NCBI GenBank assembly: GCA_003161635.1
Contig: PMOA01000066.1
Coordinates: forward strand, 8,164-63,669
Length of the DNA: 55,506 nucleotides
Reading direction: 5' to 3'
DNA from: Limisphaerales bacterium
Lineage (GTDB): Bacteria > Verrucomicrobiota > Verrucomicrobiia > Limisphaerales > UBA11358
Positions 10,001-19,500 of the stretch are shown one piece after another. Under the pieces are notes generated by a model. It saw only the letters and a program-made list of their open reading frames with translations. It was not told the DNA's origin and searched no databases. The stretch's first letter is position 1. Each line of letters begins with the position of its first letter. The position numbers and the translations under genes are program-made.

Positions 10001-13000
10001 GTGTCAGTTTTTGGTGTGAAGCTGCCCAAATTGCTCGACGCTACAAGCGAACCGTTGTAATATATTTTGCCCACCCCACTAGCCTTGTCGTAGGTAAGGG
10101 CTACATGCTGAAGTATGCCGGCCTGAACGATTCCTGTAGGCGATGCAAAAATGTGAAGGCCACCCACCGAATCAACAATGTTCGCATAAATGCATCCCGG
10201 ACCTCCAACCCCGCCGAAAACCCCCGAGATCCAAAAATGAGCTCCATTGTGGATACTGCCACCGTTTCCTCTCCACTCCATCAGTGGTTCCTGATTGGTC
10301 ACGGATGTCGGTGCTGTCCAACATTCCAAAGTGAATCCCTGTCCTGTCCCCACATTAAGCGAAGGTGAAGCGGGCACGCTGACCGTGCCAGCAATGCCGT
10401 CAAAATTGAATGCCTGCCCCACTTCGCCGGGTGCAAAACCAAGCCCGCCTTGTAAAATACCGTTGTTGAGACCCATGATGTCGTTGGCATTGTTTTCGCC
10501 CGGCCACCAGCTTACCAAGCCTTGCAGTGGCGGCGCTTCGCGATATGCATACGACAGGGTGTAAGTCTGGCCCGGCACCGTGGGCAACAGGCGCGAGATC
10601 ACACCGTCGGCCAGCGCCAGCAGATTGGTGCCGGAATAGGCCAGCGTCGCATTGCTGATCACGGTCACTTGGTTGGCGGTCACGCTCCAGCCGCCAAAAA
10701 CCGGATTGACTCCTTGTACATAGTCCCCGGCCACCGTTTTTTCAAAACCATCGTTCAGGCCTGACGACAAATTGATCGCGTCCAGCAGCACCCCGTAGGC
10801 AACGTCCGGCCATGGTTTTCCAGCATCCAAGGAATGAAAGGTCAGGAGTGTGGACGAAGAGGTGGCGGTGAACACGTAAGACGTCGAATGCCAATTGAGG
10901 CTTGCCCAGGTGTCGTTGAAATTCGCAACCAAAGTGCCCACCGGATTGTTATTAATCAAAACGTTGGCGCTGGGGATGGTAAGACCGACGCTGTCTGCGT
11001 TCCGCGAATAGGCAAGGCTGAGCACGTAGTTTTGGCCCGGCACGGTGGGGATGTTCGTGGATATCGTTCCCGCATCAACACCATCCAGATCCATCATCCA
11101 ATTCCCTTCATCGGCTTTATTTCCAAACCAAGTTCCATTGATTGCAAGATCCACACTTCCGGAGTCAACATGCCATCCCTCAGGAAAATATTGTCCCGCC
11201 GTGGGTGAAAAACTGATCGTGTTGGTGCTCTCAAAACCACTGTGCCATTCGGCGGCGGCCGGCACCATATTGGTTGTATATGCCGTATTGGTTACCACCC
11301 ATGTATTGGTTACCACTACCGCATTGGTGACCGGCACCATGATGGTTGTCACCACCACATTGGTGACCGGGGTGAGGGTCGGGGTGCCGTGAAACGGCGG
11401 CACGGCATATTTGATGGGCGTCGTCGTCTTGTTCGTGTCTTCCGTCAGCACCAGATAGGTATAGTAGGCCTGCGACGAATTTACCGTGTAATCCCATATG
11501 GTGCCCGGCTGCGGGTTGCCGTTGGGATTCATCACAATGGTCAGCACGGAGGAATTGGTGTAGGCGATGTTGAACACGCCGCTGAAGCTGATGAAGCCGG
11601 AATCAAAAATCAAATTCCCGCCCTGGTCGAACACGACCATCTCGTCCGCCAGGCTCTGAAAATCGTAATACACCGTCAGTGTGCCGTTGATCGAGGCGGT
11701 GGTCACGAGGTTGGTCACGGGCGACGCGCTGCCGTGAGACGAGACCGGGATGATGTTCGTGATGGCCAGGGTCGCACCCATGCCGTTGGTGGTCGTGCCG
11801 CCGCGATTTTCCACGAGCAGACAACGCGTGCCGTCCGGGCTGATCAAATGGAACACCAAATCGGACACGCGCGGATGATCCACGCGCAAGCCGACGTCCA
11901 CCGACGAGAGGTTCTGGGCCGCCGATACGTAAATGGAATTTGTCATCACGGCGTCGTCCAGAATCGGCGCCGGCCCGCTGGAACTGAAAATCACCTGCCC
12001 GGGCACTTTGCCGATGGTGAAGTTCACAATCACATAATTCGACTGCGCAATCGCACTGTCATTGTACACGCCGTACCAGTAGCGGCCTGGTGCCGGCGAG
12101 CTGATGGTAATCGAATTGCCCGGTGGAGTGCCGTTGGTAAGTCCCGCCGGCCCATATTCATTGGTGTCTGTCAGTGTCGGAATGGAGCCGTATTTGACGT
12201 AAAGGGACTCATACGGGGACGGGGACGGAGTTAGATTCGTGGCCGATACTGTCATGCTGCTCACCCCGGAAGGCACGTCAATGTAATCACGGGGCCCCCA
12301 ACCAAACGGTCCGGCCGTGCCATAAACCCCCTTGGTCGGATCCTGGTGCGGTTCGATCAACATTTGGAAGCTGGTCACACTGCCTGTCTGTGTCAGCGAA
12401 TCATCCACCTCGGTCAGCAACCACACACCATTGCCCTGTTGACCGGTAAACGTGTTCAAGCTGCCCGGGCCGTCCGACGGTTGCGATCCGATGATGTCAC
12501 CCTGCCCGCTGTCGTCATAAATCTGCGTGTAAATCCCTGATGAATTGTAGAGCGAGTCGTGATTGTTCAATACGATGCTTCCCGACAATCCATTATTGCC
12601 CCCGTGCGTGAGAGTGCCGATGAGGTCGCCAAAATTCTGGTGCGCGATGAGGTCGGTCACCACCACCTGCTGCACCTGCATCGGATAAAGGGCAAGACCG
12701 AAGACATAACCCGAACCCGGATGCGCCGGGCTGCCGTCGGGAATGTCCACCGGCAACGGCACGCCGAAGACGCTCTGGCTGCCGTTGGGATTCAACTGGC
12801 TGAACGGGTGCTGGCTGAAAATGGGGATGAACCCGTATTCGGACGCCTCCTGGTCCTCCGAATACACACCCACGTAATAAACCTCGCCGGGAATGGAGGG
12901 ACTAGAATTCGTATCCACGACAAATTCCGTGCCTCCGCGACCCAACGACGCACCGTTGAAGATGTTGCCCGATGACGCTCCAACTTGCGCGCCGTTGACA

Positions 13001-16000
13001 CAGTTGGAAATGGCGACCGGGTTAAGATTCATCAATGTCGGATCCGTGGTCACATAAAGATCAATGTCCGCCCCCGGCCGCGTGGCGTTGCCCGCCGAAT
13101 CGGCAAACACCCCCATGCGCGGAATCGAAAGCGTGTTGGGAATGAAGGTGATGAACGCGGCGTTGGTGAAGCCGGTGGTGTTCGTCACCACGTAGAAATG
13201 CCACTGGTTGGTCATGCCCAGCGTGATGACACTGTTCGCTCCACCCCACACCAGATTGGTTCCCAGTGGTATTGTGTTCGTGCCAAGCAACGGCGTGCTC
13301 GCGCCGACCAATTGATTCAGCAACGGCGCGTTGGTCGTGGTCACAAACGTGACGTCCTGATCGGTCGTGGGATTGGAAATGATCGGATTATCCGTCACCG
13401 TGAATGCGTTCGTCACTTCGCCGTTGCCGCAGGAAATGACCAGCGCGTAGTCCTGCACCACGTTGGGCGCGTAGACTCCGGCGGCGTTGTTGGTTTGGGC
13501 GGTGACGGCATTGACGTTCACGCCGCGCCCGATGACGGTGATGGAATAATTCGCGCCCAGCAGTGGCGAAATAAACACGTTTTCAACGTTGTTGATGGAA
13601 TCCAAATTCTGCGCATTCGTGCCTTCCGGAGTGTTGTAGATGCTCCCCGATGCAATGTCGTTGCCGTAAAAGATGATTGGATTGGCCGGGTCATCGAAAT
13701 TGGTCACGATGAGGTCGAGATTGTTGACGAGCTTGATAGCGGCGGCCGGGTCCCCGGGCGGGTCCGTCCACGCCAGCGTGATGCGCAACGGCAATGCCGC
13801 CGCCGCACCGGCGACGGTGACGTGATACGTATGGCTGTCGCCCGTGGCCAGCGCGCTGGCCGGACTCTGGTCGAGAACAAGCATCGCCTCGCCGGTTGCG
13901 TTGTTCACGTTCGTCGTAATTCCCGGTGGCAGCGAGTTGGGCAGGTTGATCAAGCCCCAGCCTTCGTAGTTGATCGCATTTTGCGGGTGAAAGTTGTAAA
14001 ACCCGGTCGCCCGCGCGCCATTGATCAACATGGCTTTGAGCAGCGCCGGGCTGGGCGTGGCGTACAGCGTGTTGGTGAAGTAATCCTGCATCAACGCCAG
14101 AACGCCCGACACGTCCGCCGCCGACATGCTCGTGCCGGTCTCGTAGCGGTAATACGGCCCCGGCCCGGTGCTGGCCAGGTTGATCCCGCCGAGGGACTGG
14201 TCCAAATTGCTATACACCAGAAAATAATTTCCGGGGTTGTTCGTCGTGATGGTATCGAGAACGATATCGAAATTGATGGGTTCGCTGGTGATGTTGCTGA
14301 TGGCAAAATTGAAACCGTAAAAAGCTTCACTGCTGAGTATGTCAGGGATGGTCAGGCCACCGTCCGGCGGTATCGAAACTTGGTTGTTCGTGGTGACGTA
14401 AGGGTAGGTTGGGGAACCCAACAATCCGAAATAAATCGGCAGATCGGGGAAAGGAACCGGCGAAGTCGCGTTGGGGAACAACTGGATGGTGACTTGAACG
14501 GTATTGGCCGGCACCAGCGGGAATTCGCCCGCCCCCAGCGAATCCGCCTGAACGATCACGGAGAAATTCTGCACGTTGAAATTTGTCGGACTTTGATAGA
14601 AATAGTCTGTGATGTCCCATTGGCTGGAACGGGTGGAAACGATGAACGTTCCCGGTGCGACCACGTCCGGCTTGTAACGTCCGTAGGTGCCTTCCGTCCC
14701 AATGCCCACGTTGCCCCGGCTGGAAAAACCGGCGATGCGATAACTCGTACTCGTCTCTGGTTGCCATGGCGCGCTGATGTTGGTCGTGCCATCCGCCGCA
14801 ATCGTCATCACTTGATTGGTAATATCGCGAAATTCCTGAATGGCCCCCACCGTAATCACGTTCTTGGCTGTCGCCGGCGATTCAATGCTGTCCGGAGTGC
14901 CGCTGCCGGGATCGGTTGTGTCATCACCGTTGCCGGCGTTGCCCGCCGAAAACACGAACAGCACGGGCTGCGAACCGGTCACCTCCGGCAAAGCATCGCG
15001 CACCGCCGCGTCGTAACTGGCCGCCGCCAAGTCGTAGGCGGTATCGCCGCCATTGTTCCAACTGTTGTTGGAAATCAGCGCGTTCGTTCGCGCCGCTGCT
15101 TCCTGAAGTTCCTGGTCTGATGCGTTCCAGTCCATGGACAGCAAATTCGCCAACGGCGCCATGCCGCGAAACTGGCCAGCCACTGCAAAACCATTGGTTG
15201 CCAATATCGAACCGGGCGCATTGCTCACGGTTGTGGATTCCGTGCCGTCACCCGCAATGATGCCCGCCACGTGCGTCCCGTGACCGTTGGTGTCCACCAG
15301 ACTGAGCGCGGAGTCGCCGAACACACGGATCGGAGGACCCCCGCCTGTTCCAAAATCCGGATGGTTGGCGTCAATGCCCGAATCGTTCACTTCCACCAGT
15401 ACGTTCTTGCCGGTCAAGCCTAGATAATTCGATGAAACTTGTGTGTCCGCCGCCACGCCCACCGTTGCGCGGCTCAAATCATTCGCGTGAACGCGTTGGC
15501 GGAGCGGTTCGACAATTTGCACGCCCGGCAGCGTGGCCAGCGCAACCCAGTCCGCCGGCGGCTGCACGCGCACCACTGGACCGAACGGCGAGTTGTCCCG
15601 CGCAACAATCTGACCGCCGAGTTTTTCAATCTGCGCGACCGTCGCCGCCGCGCCGTCGTTGAACAAACCGAGCGTCAAATAAGTTCCCGCAGGCAGCGGC
15701 GCCTGTTTCACCGCCAGCGCAAGCAAGGAAGGCCCCGCCGCCCGGTTGGTTTTCATTGGCACGGAAGAAGACGACTTTTGTTTAACCGTCACGGGCATTG
15801 ACGAGGATATTTTGTAATATGGCTCATAGGGAATCACCGCCTGCGTGAGCGGATTTCCCGCCAATCCATTGGCCACGCCCGCCGGGGCGCGCACGAGGTA
15901 GGCGTCGTTCGGGATGTAGGAAACGATTTCCGCGCCCGCCGACGCCAGCATCGCACGGAAAGCGTTGTCAATCGGCCCGCGCGCCTGGACGATGTAAGCT

Positions 16001-16362
16001 CCCGGATCGCCCGGCGATTGCAGATTTTTGGGAATCGAAAAGTTCAGCTTCGCGCCGGTGTCAATCAGCGCGTTCTCCAGCAGTATCGCATGACGGTCGC
16101 TCACCAACTGGCCGATGGTCTTGGTCGTGTTGCTGAGGCGGTAGGCGAATTGGTTTGTTTTAGCCGAAGTTGCGCCGTTGGTGGAAACGGTGGCCAAAAT
16201 GTTCGGCGCGGTGGAAGCGGGACGGACCGTCGTGACCGTCGGCACGGCAACTTTTGGGAGCGCGGACGGCCTCGTCCGCGTGTTCGCTGGCTGGTGCCAG
16301 AAGAACCACGCGCCCGCCAGGCACAGCAGGCACAACGACAAAATCAACCAACGCGTACGCAT
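4027..16362 (-). CDS. Giant secreted subtilisin-like (S8) multidomain protease, about 4100 aa
   Basis: Predicted exported serine protease. I start at ATG 16362 (MRTRWLILSLCLLCLAGAWFF, a signal peptide or anchor) rather than the upstream TTG at 16371. A propeptide-like region covers roughly residues 40-300. The S8 triad is visible: Asp in VNDSGIDANHPDF (about 330), His in NGHGTHVAGI (about 365) and Ser in GTSMSAADVSG (about 748). An insertion of about 130 residues separates the Asn region from the Ser. Downstream are P/homo-B-like domains (GLRVDHPRVSDL; LGQWQLEIWDNR), two LamG-like lectin domains (about 1950 and 2330), cadherin/Ig-like repeats (GVITWTPSEAQGP), and RCC1-type VVAWG-GQT repeats (about 3085-3280). 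Several repeats contain YYLGVQNT...VDFHL. The C-terminus ends FYRLVEYP. It lies 234 bp beyond the pseudopilin cassette on the same strand, so it may be exported by that system (inference). Confidence 0.93.
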   Translation of the reverse strand: MRTRWLILSLCLLCLAGAWFFWHQPANTRTRPSALPKVAVPTVTTVRPASTAPNILATVSTNGATSAKTNQFAYRLSNTTKTIGQLVSDRHAILLENALIDTGAKLNFSIPKNLQSPGDPGAYIVQARGPIDNAFRAMLASAGAEIVSYIPNDAYLVRAPAGVANGLAGNPLTQAVIPYEPYYKISSSMPVTVKQKSSSSVPMKTNRAAGPSLLALAVKQAPLPAGTYLTLGLFNDGAAATVAQIEKLGGQIVARDNSPFGPVVRVQPPADWVALATLPGVQIVEPLRQRVHANDLSRATVGVAADTQVSSNYLGLTGKNVLVEVNDSGIDANHPDFGTGGGPPIRVFGDSALSLVDTNGHGTHVAGIIAGDGTESTTVSNAPGSILATNGFAVAGQFRGMAPLANLLSMDWNASDQELQEAAARTNALISNNSWNNGGDTAYDLAAASYDAAVRDALPEVTGSQPVLFVFSAGNAGNGDDTTDPGSGTPDSIESPATAKNVITVGAIQEFRDITNQVMTIAADGTTNISAPWQPETSTSYRIAGFSSRGNVGIGTEGTYGRYKPDVVAPGTFIVSTRSSQWDITDYFYQSPTNFNVQNFSVIVQADSLGAGEFPLVPANTVQVTIQLFPNATSPVPFPDLPIYFGLLGSPTYPYVTTNNQVSIPPDGGLTIPDILSSEAFYGFNFAISNITSEPINFDIVLDTITTNNPGNYFLVYSNLDQSLGGINLASTGPGPYYRYETGTSMSAADVSGVLALMQDYFTNTLYATPSPALLKAMLINGARATGFYNFHPQNAINYEGWGLINLPNSLPPGITTNVNNATGEAMLVLDQSPASALATGDSHTYHVTVAGAAAALPLRITLAWTDPPGDPAAAIKLVNNLDLIVTNFDDPANPIIFYGNDIASGSIYNTPEGTNAQNLDSINNVENVFISPLLGANYSITVIGRGVNVNAVTAQTNNAAGVYAPNVVQDYALVISCGNGEVTNAFTVTDNPIISNPTTDQDVTFVTTTNAPLLNQLVGASTPLLGTNTIPLGTNLVWGGANSVITLGMTNQWHFYVVTNTTGFTNAAFITFIPNTLSIPRMGVFADSAGNATRPGADIDLYVTTDPTLMNLNPVAISNCVNGAQVGASSGNIFNGASLGRGGTEFVVDTNSSPSIPGEVYYVGVYSEDQEASEYGFIPIFSQHPFSQLNPNGSQSVFGVPLPVDIPDGSPAHPGSGYVFGLALYPMQVQQVVVTDLIAHQNFGDLIGTLTHGGNNGLSGSIVLNNHDSLYNSSGIYTQIYDDSGQGDIIGSQPSDGPGSLNTFTGQQGNGVWLLTEVDDSLTQTGSVTSFQMLIEPHQDPTKGVYGTAGPFGWGPRDYIDVPSGVSSMTVSATNLTPSPSPYESLYVKYGSIPTLTDTNEYGPAGLTNGTPPGNSITISSPAPGRYWYGVYNDSAIAQSNYVIVNFTIGKVPGQVIFSSSGPAPILDDAVMTNSIYVSAAQNLSSVDVGLRVDHPRVSDLVFHLISPDGTRCLLVENRGGTTTNGMGATLAITNIIPVSSHGSASPVTNLVTTASINGTLTVYYDFQSLADEMVVFDQGGNLIFDSGFISFSGVFNIAYTNSSVLTIVMNPNGNPQPGTIWDYTVNSSQAYYTYLVLTEDTNKTTTPIKYAVPPFHGTPTLTPVTNVVVTTIMVPVTNAVVVTNTWVVTNTAYTTNMVPAAAEWHSGFESTNTISFSPTAGQYFPEGWHVDSGSVDLAINGTWFGNKADEGNWMMDLDGVDAGTISTNIPTVPGQNYVLSLAYSRNADSVGLTIPSANVLINNNPVGTLVANFNDTWASLNWHSTSYVFTATSSSTLLTFHSLDAGKPWPDVAYGVLLDAINLSSGLNDGFEKTVAGDYVQGVNPVFGGWSVTANQVTVISNATLAYSGTNLLALADGVISRLLPTVPGQTYTLSYAYREAPPLQGLVSWWPGENNANDIMGLNNGILQGGLGFAPGEVGQAFNFDGIAGTVSVPASPSLNVGTGQGFTLECWTAPTSVTNQEPLMEWRGNGGSIHNGAHFWISGVFGGVGGPGCIYANIVDSVGGLHIFASPTGIVQAGILQHVALTYDKASGVGKIYYNGSLVASSNLGSFTPKTDTALLLGRRMDFGNFYYQGVIDESAIFNRALSSNEIQAIYNAGHAGKCGLATPPSVCAEAAQAVLNGISTNIVVGTTNWQTTNITFTATQTNTPLQITGIEPGMLLDSFVLTNFVVMTNFTYVTNTTYWTNYGANGFEGAAAGDYTQSGSFFDGWAENTNQVTVITDTNLAYQGSNLLALADGQISRILPTVPGQTYTLSYAYRGPGIVSLWRGENNGNDSISNNPGTPSSMTYASGVVGTAFVFDGVSSQVRVPASASLDVGINNSGYTIDAWVNPVGATINNLQSLLEWNVGSGSGAAPIAAQFGFSGNYDGDLYANIMDTTLTAHSLSSAVGTMTGNIFQHVAVTFDKATGLAVLYKNGVVVQSLDLGTGFTPWTSVDFFLGVRPAGNFANHFNGMMDEPGIYNRPLSASEIKAIFNHGIMGKYDLAAPSIAQGLAEAQVTVGGTNLLFFGNNTNWQTTNITFTAALSNTVLQITGIEPGMLLDNFALSQLVFVTNNVVTTNVISGSGDVYYLPEQSLDTYKGLNALGQWQLEIWDNRVGAGLTNTLVSWQLRFNFATNFNSIGVLTNGLAVTNVIPPGGMAYYLVIVPPNADFATNRLLFATGPLNVWFNQTTLPAGTNPPDYLLIPNSTGGSSILSLISAPTNFAAGGTYYLGVQNTGTSNITYGIEVDFHLLFPPVLPSIGTQIIDELTLMTVTNTASSANPPLTYSVSGPPGVAISTNGIITWTPTEAQGPGFYFIQTTVTDSSVPPLHSTNSFNVIVIEVNTPPFFLGTPADQTINAFYTLIVTNAAGDSDIPTNPLTYTLLNPPAGMTIDTNGAITWTPTLAQALTTNLIATVVTDFNAWAPVNQILSATNYFTVFVTGALSPFAFTQPATSVTGTSAQLNGMATPNGPPTTAWFEWGTSATYGNQTPPVSVGGSFNVVYVANQINGLVMNQPYHFRLVVSNVLGVVYGFDQIFDETGVVAWGADYLGQTDVPSGLSNVVAVAAAHDHSLALKNDGTVLAWGDGFHGQTNVPAGLNSVVTIAGGRWSSLALKSNGRVVAWGYNIAGLTNVPAGLSNVVAIAGGGFHSLALKYDGTVVAWGDDSDGQTDVPPGLNNVVAVAAGGFHSLVLKNDGSVLAWGDNSTNQTSIPPGLSNVVAISSGYFHNLALASSFNVNLTNTPPFWLTTNLPPQTLDELTTLLVTNTANDSDLPPQTLTYTVTMLVDTNAMITNGWPLNYATTNPPPVVNSNGVITWTPSEAQGPGVYIITAVVTDNGAPPLSATNSFTVTVNEVNTPPFWPANVPSQTNYIINALSTLTVMNTATDTDIPANPLTYQLISFPAGATIDTDGVITWTPTLAQAGTTNIFTTVVTDTNPPAVNATSLSATNSFTVTVTTLINLTGGQPQTNSVGAGGIIYYVVNVPTNADFATNILLFATNGPVNVWFDTNFPPTTNLLLLPDGTYPSGTNGSVVLSASTTPPLVPGSTYYLGVQNTNSFAVTYAIEVDFHLLTSTNAPAGPIVISSITATNIGGKFGFLLAWYAPTNDEFLVQWTGNLAPPAWNTFSNIVTYTGPPTPTNGLFSFFDDGSQTGGFGPMRFYRLILLQSLTNGAPQTSSVPAGGIDYFLVNVPTNADFATNLLLSATGPVNLLFNPTTPRTGTNAGDYTLLAGATNGISVLSTTSAPTNIVPGGTYWLGVQNTNSFAVSFSIEVDFHLLTSTNVPPPTNTIFITSITATNIGGTNGFLLQWQGPTNFQYEIQWTTNLAPPVWNTVLNPVINVVVTATNGHFSFFDDGTLTGGFGPMKFYRVLGGLNLGPITGSGPATNTVPAGAMSQAVVTVPANAISASNILISATGPLNVWFNQTNPPTGNTNAGDFLMLSATSAGAFVLTSNSVPPLVPGTNYYLGFQNLGATNVTFVFQVIFGYPSVSISSVSVLTNGNFQLQWSAPTNYQFQVAWTTNLMPPMVWNYIPPGPPYITSITTNFTFVDTNAPTAMKFYRLVEYP
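16257..16286. repeat. Half of a GGAGCGCGGAC element inside the protease gene
   Basis: GGGAGCGCGGACGGCCTCGT and the following CCGCGTGTTC match the left half of the element at 3954-4015, with a few substitutions. On the coding strand it encodes part of the Thr/Arg/Pro-rich linker just after the signal segment (NTRTRPSALP). Confidence 0.6.
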
Positions 16363-16420
16363 AAACTTCAAATGGTCAAATAATTATCTCACACAATTTT
16401 CGCCAAAGCGAGGATGGATT

Positions 16421-16549
16421 GGGGAGCGCGCCCGCCCCGGGCGCTGTTCGGCGCGCCCCCGCGCCGAACTCTGAAACACACAGGCAAAGCAGCCAAGGAT
16501 GCCATCAGCGAGGGCGCCGATGGCTACAGCCGGGGCGGTTGTGCTCCCC
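16421..16549. repeat. GGGGAGCGC-type long palindromic element
   Basis: 129 bp beginning GGGGAGCGCGCCCGCCCCGG and ending CCGGGGCGG..GTGCTCCCC, with internal stems (GTTCGGCGCG...CGCGCCGAAC). The ends match the element at 21707-21855 inside a pseudopilin gene. It lies in the spacer between cassette gene A and the protease gene. Confidence 0.72.
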
Positions 16550-16550
16550 A

Positions 16551-16599
16551 TCTTCCATGTTTCATCCTTCATCCTTCATCCTTCATCCTTCACTTTTCA
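16551..16599. repeat. Heptad tract that supplies the stop codon of cassette gene A
   Basis: On the minus strand the unit TGAAGGA is repeated four times, flanked by the variants TGAAAAG and TGAAACA. The TGA stop of the cassette A gene (16597-16599) is the first three bases of the first unit, so gene end and repeat start coincide. Confidence 0.78.
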
Positions 16600-19500
16600 G
16601 TCCGGCGGCAAAATGTTAAAGTTCTCGATGACGGCGTTGTTGTTCGTCACCACGGGTTGGCTGACCCAATTGGCGGTGTTGAGGTCAAACACAACATTGT
16701 TGGTCAGCGTGCTGCCAAATCGCACGACAGCGCGGGTGGCGATTTCCGACATGACTTGATAATTCGTAACCATGCCGAAGAACGCGCCGCCGCCGGTGTA
16801 AACCGAATTCGGCGCGGGCTTGAGCGCCTGGCCGTAACAATAAATCACATAGCGCGGTGAACCACTCACGCGCAACAGCGACATCGTCTGTTGCGGCAGC
16901 CATTCATACATCTCGTCGTTGATGCCTTTTTGTTGTTGCACAGAGTCGTTCCAATTCAGGAACGGCGATCGCTCCGTGAGTTGCGGCACGGCGAGAATGT
17001 AGCCAACGTGCTCAAAGGCTCCTCTGACTCCATCCGGATTCAAAAAATTCGTGCGCGTGTTGTAAATGCCTTGCACGATTTGCCCCAACGGCGAGTTGGT
17101 GCTCGCGCCCGCCGGGCCGGCGGGATTGATGATCGTATAGGTGTTGGTAAGCGTGGTTGGCACAACGATTCCGCTGAACAACGCCGACCACGCGGCGAGA
17201 CTGGCTGCCGGGTCGGGATTGTCGGTGGCCACGTTCACCGAAAGCTGGCCGCGCGTGGCGTTGTCATTGAACGCCGTGGTGAAAAGGTCGAACAACAACC
17301 AATCCTTCTTCGGCGCGGTGTTGGTGGCGTCAAACGGATTCACGTTGCCCGTCCATCTATTAATCCAGAGGTCGGGGCCGTTGTTGCCATAAACGTTGAA
17401 ATAGTTCGGGTAAGACAAAACATCCGATGCCTTGAGATAGACCGTCTGCCACGGCGTGCCGCGATGGACGCGACCCAACCAGCCAACACCGGGGAATTTG
17501 TTCGTGGGAAAATTCCAATCATCCGAACAAGTAACCAGCGGGTCCTTGACCGCCAGCATATTCGTGCCCACGCCCGTCGAAGGATTGCCGCCCCACGGCA
17601 TGTAACGCTGATTCAACTGGCCGAGATTGCCGGGCCAATTAAGCGTTTCTTGGAACCCGCTTTTGGTCGCGAAATTATCGGCATATGTGTAATTATTATA
17701 CCATGTGAATGGAAACCCTGTGAAAGTGCTGGCAGCGGGGTTAACCAAATCGCTGGCCATGTAATGCACCAGCGGGTCGTTCGCCTGCCAGACGATGTCT
17801 TGGACGACAGTCGCCGTGGGCGTGTAAGCCATCTGCATGGCATTGGTCATTTTGGCCGCGGCGATTTGACCCGGGTGGGACACATAGCCGGGATAAGTCA
17901 GCGTAAAAGCACCACTGCCCACCGTGAAGACAAGAAAGGCATTCATCTGGTCATAAGCCATCTGTTGGTCCTTGCCCCATAATGAGGAACTCCAAATCGG
18001 ACTTCCTTTTCCTTGGGAGACGTTAAACTGCCAGGCAAACCCGTTGGGCACACCTTTAATCAGGTTCATGTCCCATAGATCATTATATCCAGTATTGTTT
18101 CCTGAACCTACCGTGTCATACCCCGTCTGAATTTCCGCAGTCAAATCGCGGATGCTGTTCGGCCCGCTCAACTGCACATAATCAATCAATCTCCCGGTGT
18201 TGTGGTCCACCATGATGACCTGCAGGTTGTTGGTCATCACCAGACCCCAATGCGGTTGCGGATATTGACCAAAGCCGGTGGGACCCGTTTCGTACCACAA
18301 ATTCAGATTGGTGGTCAGGAAGGGGTTGCCGCCGTTGAACCGATACATGGAAACCGCCACGGCGGCGAAGTTTGTCGGCATGGTGCCGAAATTTGTCTGG
18401 AATGATTGGGGGTTGGGACTGAGAGAATTGTAAGTTCCCGGCCAGTAGTTGGGGGGTGTAAACTGTAGGAACCCTCTGGCAGTCAAATTGGTGGGATAGC
18501 TGAAATTGTTCTCGTCGTTGGTCAGCGTCATCGTCAGATAATCGTTCACGTAAATGTCAGTTGGCCGGGTGTAATTGGAACGGTAGGAGTTCCAGCACTC
18601 CACGCCAAACTGGTTGGTAAGGCTCAGATTGAACATCTCGTAATAACCCCAAAACGAACTCGTCGGGTCCGGCGCCGGTGACGGCACATTGGTGCTCTGG
18701 CGGGTGACCATCAGCTTGCGCGTGAGCTGAAAAGCACTCTCCATGTAAAACTCGTTGTAGTTCGGAAACCCTTTCTTTGCGCCGATGATCATCGGCACAC
18801 CGAACACGTTAATGGCCAAAAGGCCGTTAAGGCCGTTGTGAATTCCTGGTGTGAGACTTGCCAAAACAACCGGATTTGCCAAGTTATACGGCTCCGACAA
18901 AGGCACGTCGCCTTCGGTAATATTTGTTACTTCACTAAACCCGCAGATATAGACATTGGTCGTTGTAAGAGTAACTGCCTTGTTGAAAATCGGCCGGAAC
19001 ACGCTGGGCAGCGGTGTTGGCGGCAGCAAAGTGTCGTAATAGCGATTCGCCGTGGCGTCATACATGTTCGCCGCGAGCTGGAGCAGGCGGTTCACGGCGG
19101 GCGAATAAACGAACCGGTTATTCACCAGCACCGGAACGTTCCCGATGCCAAAGGCCGGATAATTGGTCCATAGGGACGGATTAAAAAACATCGGACTGAA
19201 ATCGGTCACGCTGTAAAACGTGGTGGCGAAGTTGGTGGGATTGCTGTTGCGCCACTGGGTGGTGTAGGCGCGCAGCAGCCGGTCGGCGGCGTTGGTGAAA
19301 AATTCAATCGCCGTCCACGGATAAAAATTCGTCTCCAAGCCGGGCACAACGACGCCGTTGGTCACATTCCGGTAATTGAGGTTCATCTTGCCCGAATCCG
19401 GCGCGGAATCGGTGCCGAGTTGCGAGAGCAGCCGGTAAAACGTGTAGCGGTCGTAGGTGGAGACGTTCGTGCTGGCCTGCTTCAAATGATCGGAAAAACC

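Noticed and set aside
16421-16549. Palindromic elements as insertion sequences
   Set aside because: They are far too short and encode no transposase. At most they are non-autonomous elements moved by an enzyme elsewhere.
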